Assembly (NCBI RefSeq): GCF_000687915.1
Contig: NZ_JHZY01000002.1
Span: 806,001-870,000 of the forward strand
Length of the DNA: 64,000 nucleotides
Source of the DNA: Leeuwenhoekiella sp. MAR_2009_132
GTDB lineage: Bacteria > Bacteroidota > Bacteroidia > Flavobacteriales > Flavobacteriaceae
Reading direction: 5' to 3'
In this document: piece after piece, positions 62,670 to 64,000 of the stretch
Layout: each line of letters opens with the position of its first letter
How positions within the stretch are numbered: the first letter of the stretch is position 1
The notes under the pieces: generated by a model
What the model was told of the DNA's origin: nothing
Databases searched by the model: none
Seen by the model: only the letters and a program-made list of their open reading frames with translations
Made by a program: the position numbers and the translations under genes

Positions 62670-64000
62670 TTAGTCTTCAAAACTTTGCATCAAAACTTCT
62701 AAGATAGAAATGGCGGCTTCACTTATTTTTGAGCCGGGACCAAAAATAGCTACAGCACCGGCATCAAATAAAAATTGATAATCTTTCCGCGGAATAACAC
62801 CACCTACAATGACCATAATATCTTCACGATCTAATCGCTTTAATTCCTGAATTACTTGCGGCACTAATGTTTTATGACCTGCCGCGAGCGAACTTATGCC
62901 CAGAATATGTACATCATTTTCTACAGCTTGTTTTGCTGCTTCTTTTGGTGTTTGGAATAAAGGACCAATATCAACGTCAAAACCTACATCTGCATAGCCG
63001 GTTGCAACCACTTTAGCACCACGATCGTGACCATCCTGACCCATTTTTGCAATCATAATACGCGGGCGTCTTCCCTCTAATTCGGCAAAACGATTTGCGA
63101 GTTCACGGGCTTTTGCAAAAGCAGGGTCCTTTTTAACTTCTTTACTATACACGCCTGTAAATGATTTTATTTCTGCTTTATATCTCCCAAATACCGATTC
63201 TAAGGCTGTCGAAATTTCACCTAAAGTCGCTCTGTTACGAGCAGCCTCTACGGCTAAATTTAATAAATTACCGCTTCCTTTTTCTGCAGATTCAGTTAAA
63301 GCTGCTAAAGCCTGAGTAACTAATTGTGTATTCCGATCTTCTTTTACCTGAGCCAGACGTTCTAGTTGTGATTTACGCACGGCATCGTTATCTACTTCAA
63401 GAGTGACAATATCATCTTCAGTCTCGAGTTGGTATTTATTAATTCCCACAATTACATCACGACCACTATCTATGCGCGCTTGTTTGCGTGCTGCAGCTTC
63501 TTCAATTCGTAATTTTGGTATTCCTTTTTCTATTGCTTTAGTCATTCCGCCCAGTGCTTCAACCTCTTCAATAAGTTTCCAGGCTTTTTCTGCTATTTCA
63601 TGTGTCAGTGATTCTACATAATAACTACCGGCCCAAGGGTCTACGGTGCGGGTGATTTCGGTTTCTTTTTGTAGATAGATTTGTGTATTACGTGCAATAC
63701 GTGCAGAAAAATCTGTAGGTAATGCGATCGCCTCATCTAGTGCATTTGTATGTAAACTTTGAGTACCGCCAAAAACAGCGGCAGCAGCTTCAATTGTCGT
63801 GCGCGCAACATTATTAAATGGGTCCTGTTCGGTTAAACTCCATCCACTAGTTTGGCAGTGGGTACGTAGCGAAAGAGATTTTTCATTTTTAGGATTGAAT
63901 TGCTTCACGATTTTTGCCCAAAGCATTCGGGCAGCACGCATTTTTGCAATTTCCATAAAGTGATTCATCCCAATACCCCAAAAGAAGGATAAGCGAGGTG
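62670..64000 (-). CDS. Methylmalonyl-CoA mutase large subunit (partial, runs off right edge)
   Basis: At least 443 codons; the frame continues upstream past 63968 ([20 protein letters not shown]) to the edge. C-terminal part of the TIM barrel ([39 protein letters not shown]) and the B12-binding domain with [20 protein letters not shown] near the end. Converts methylmalonyl-CoA to succinyl-CoA. Confidence 0.93.
   Translation of the reverse strand, partial: PRLSFFWGIGMNHFMEIAKMRAARMLWAKIVKQFNPKNEKSLSLRTHCQTSGWSLTEQDPFNNVARTTIEAAAAVFGGTQSLHTNALDEAIALPTDFSARIARNTQIYLQKETEITRTVDPWAGSYYVESLTHEIAEKAWKLIEEVEALGGMTKAIEKGIPKLRIEEAAARKQARIDSGRDVIVGINKYQLETEDDIVTLEVDNDAVRKSQLERLAQVKEDRNTQLVTQALAALTESAEKGSGNLLNLAVEAARNRATLGEISTALESVFGRYKAEIKSFTGVYSKEVKKDPAFAKARELANRFAELEGRRPRIMIAKMGQDGHDRGAKVVATGYADVGFDVDIGPLFQTPKEAAKQAVENDVHILGISSLAAGHKTLVPQVIQELKRLDREDIMVIVGGVIPRKDYQFLFDAGAVAIFGPGSKISEAAISILEVLMQSFED

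Overview
The window is AT-rich Bacteroidota DNA, almost certainly from a marine-type Flavobacteriaceae. The support is a long-form NusB, a short RpoD-type primary sigma factor, a DUF3276 Pur-alpha-like protein, a parA-parB-DUF5683-dapB-lepB operon, promoters with the TAnnTTTG -7 box, and many SusC-like/lipoprotein-style outer-membrane genes. No rRNA, tRNA or CRISPR array was seen.

The main feature is an integron-like gene-cassette array spanning about 6.26-25.58 kb, with a tyrosine recombinase at its right end (25612-26622). Twenty-five structured sites (A-Y; mostly 122-127 bp, three of about 170 bp, one of 188 bp) alternate with short segments. Each segment carries one or two small genes, all on the minus strand, the same strand as the recombinase. 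On the + strand each site starts AAC and ends GTT, and its two arms are imperfectly complementary with compensatory changes between copies. A conserved inner hairpin also covaries. The bases after each GTT (GTT plus 7 variable bases, usually followed by GT) recur as the reverse complement just before the AAC at the other end of the same segment. That is the signature of integron attC sites and their circular intermediates. However, the recombinase looks XerC/D-like and shows no obvious IntI-specific insertion. It also has an in-frame TGA at codon 6 of its longest reading frame and sits directly after a terminator. Most cassette genes encode lipoproteins, secreted proteins or membrane proteins of unknown function. 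A roughly 400-bp cassette without a clear gene is present three times. An IS110-family element has inserted into one attC-like site, and several cassette genes are broken (DUF695, a membrane peptide).

Left of the array (1-6.26 kb) lies a two-gene pair: a 1345-aa SF1 DNA2/NAM7-like helicase and a PLD-fold protein running off the left edge. It resembles the Mokosh anti-phage system and begins exactly at an array junction, so it may itself be a large cassette.

Right of the recombinase (26.88-64 kb) is a conserved chromosomal backbone: M14 peptidase, DUF3276 protein, ABC exporter, nusB-DUF1573-yajC, two ferritin-like proteins, a VanX-like dipeptidase, a DedA-type protein, SDR enzymes, a DEAH helicase, a TonB receptor locus, rpoD, PBP1A, an SLC13 permease, a Crp-like regulator, OmpA, FKBP, lepB-dapB-DUF5683-parB-parA and methylmalonyl-CoA mutase (cut by the right edge). 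At 59.40-61.63 kb an unannotated 59-aa Cys/His-rich peptide gene, an isoprenoid-synthase-like gene and an M50 peptidase gene with a possible PqqD-like N-terminus form a small candidate RiPP locus.
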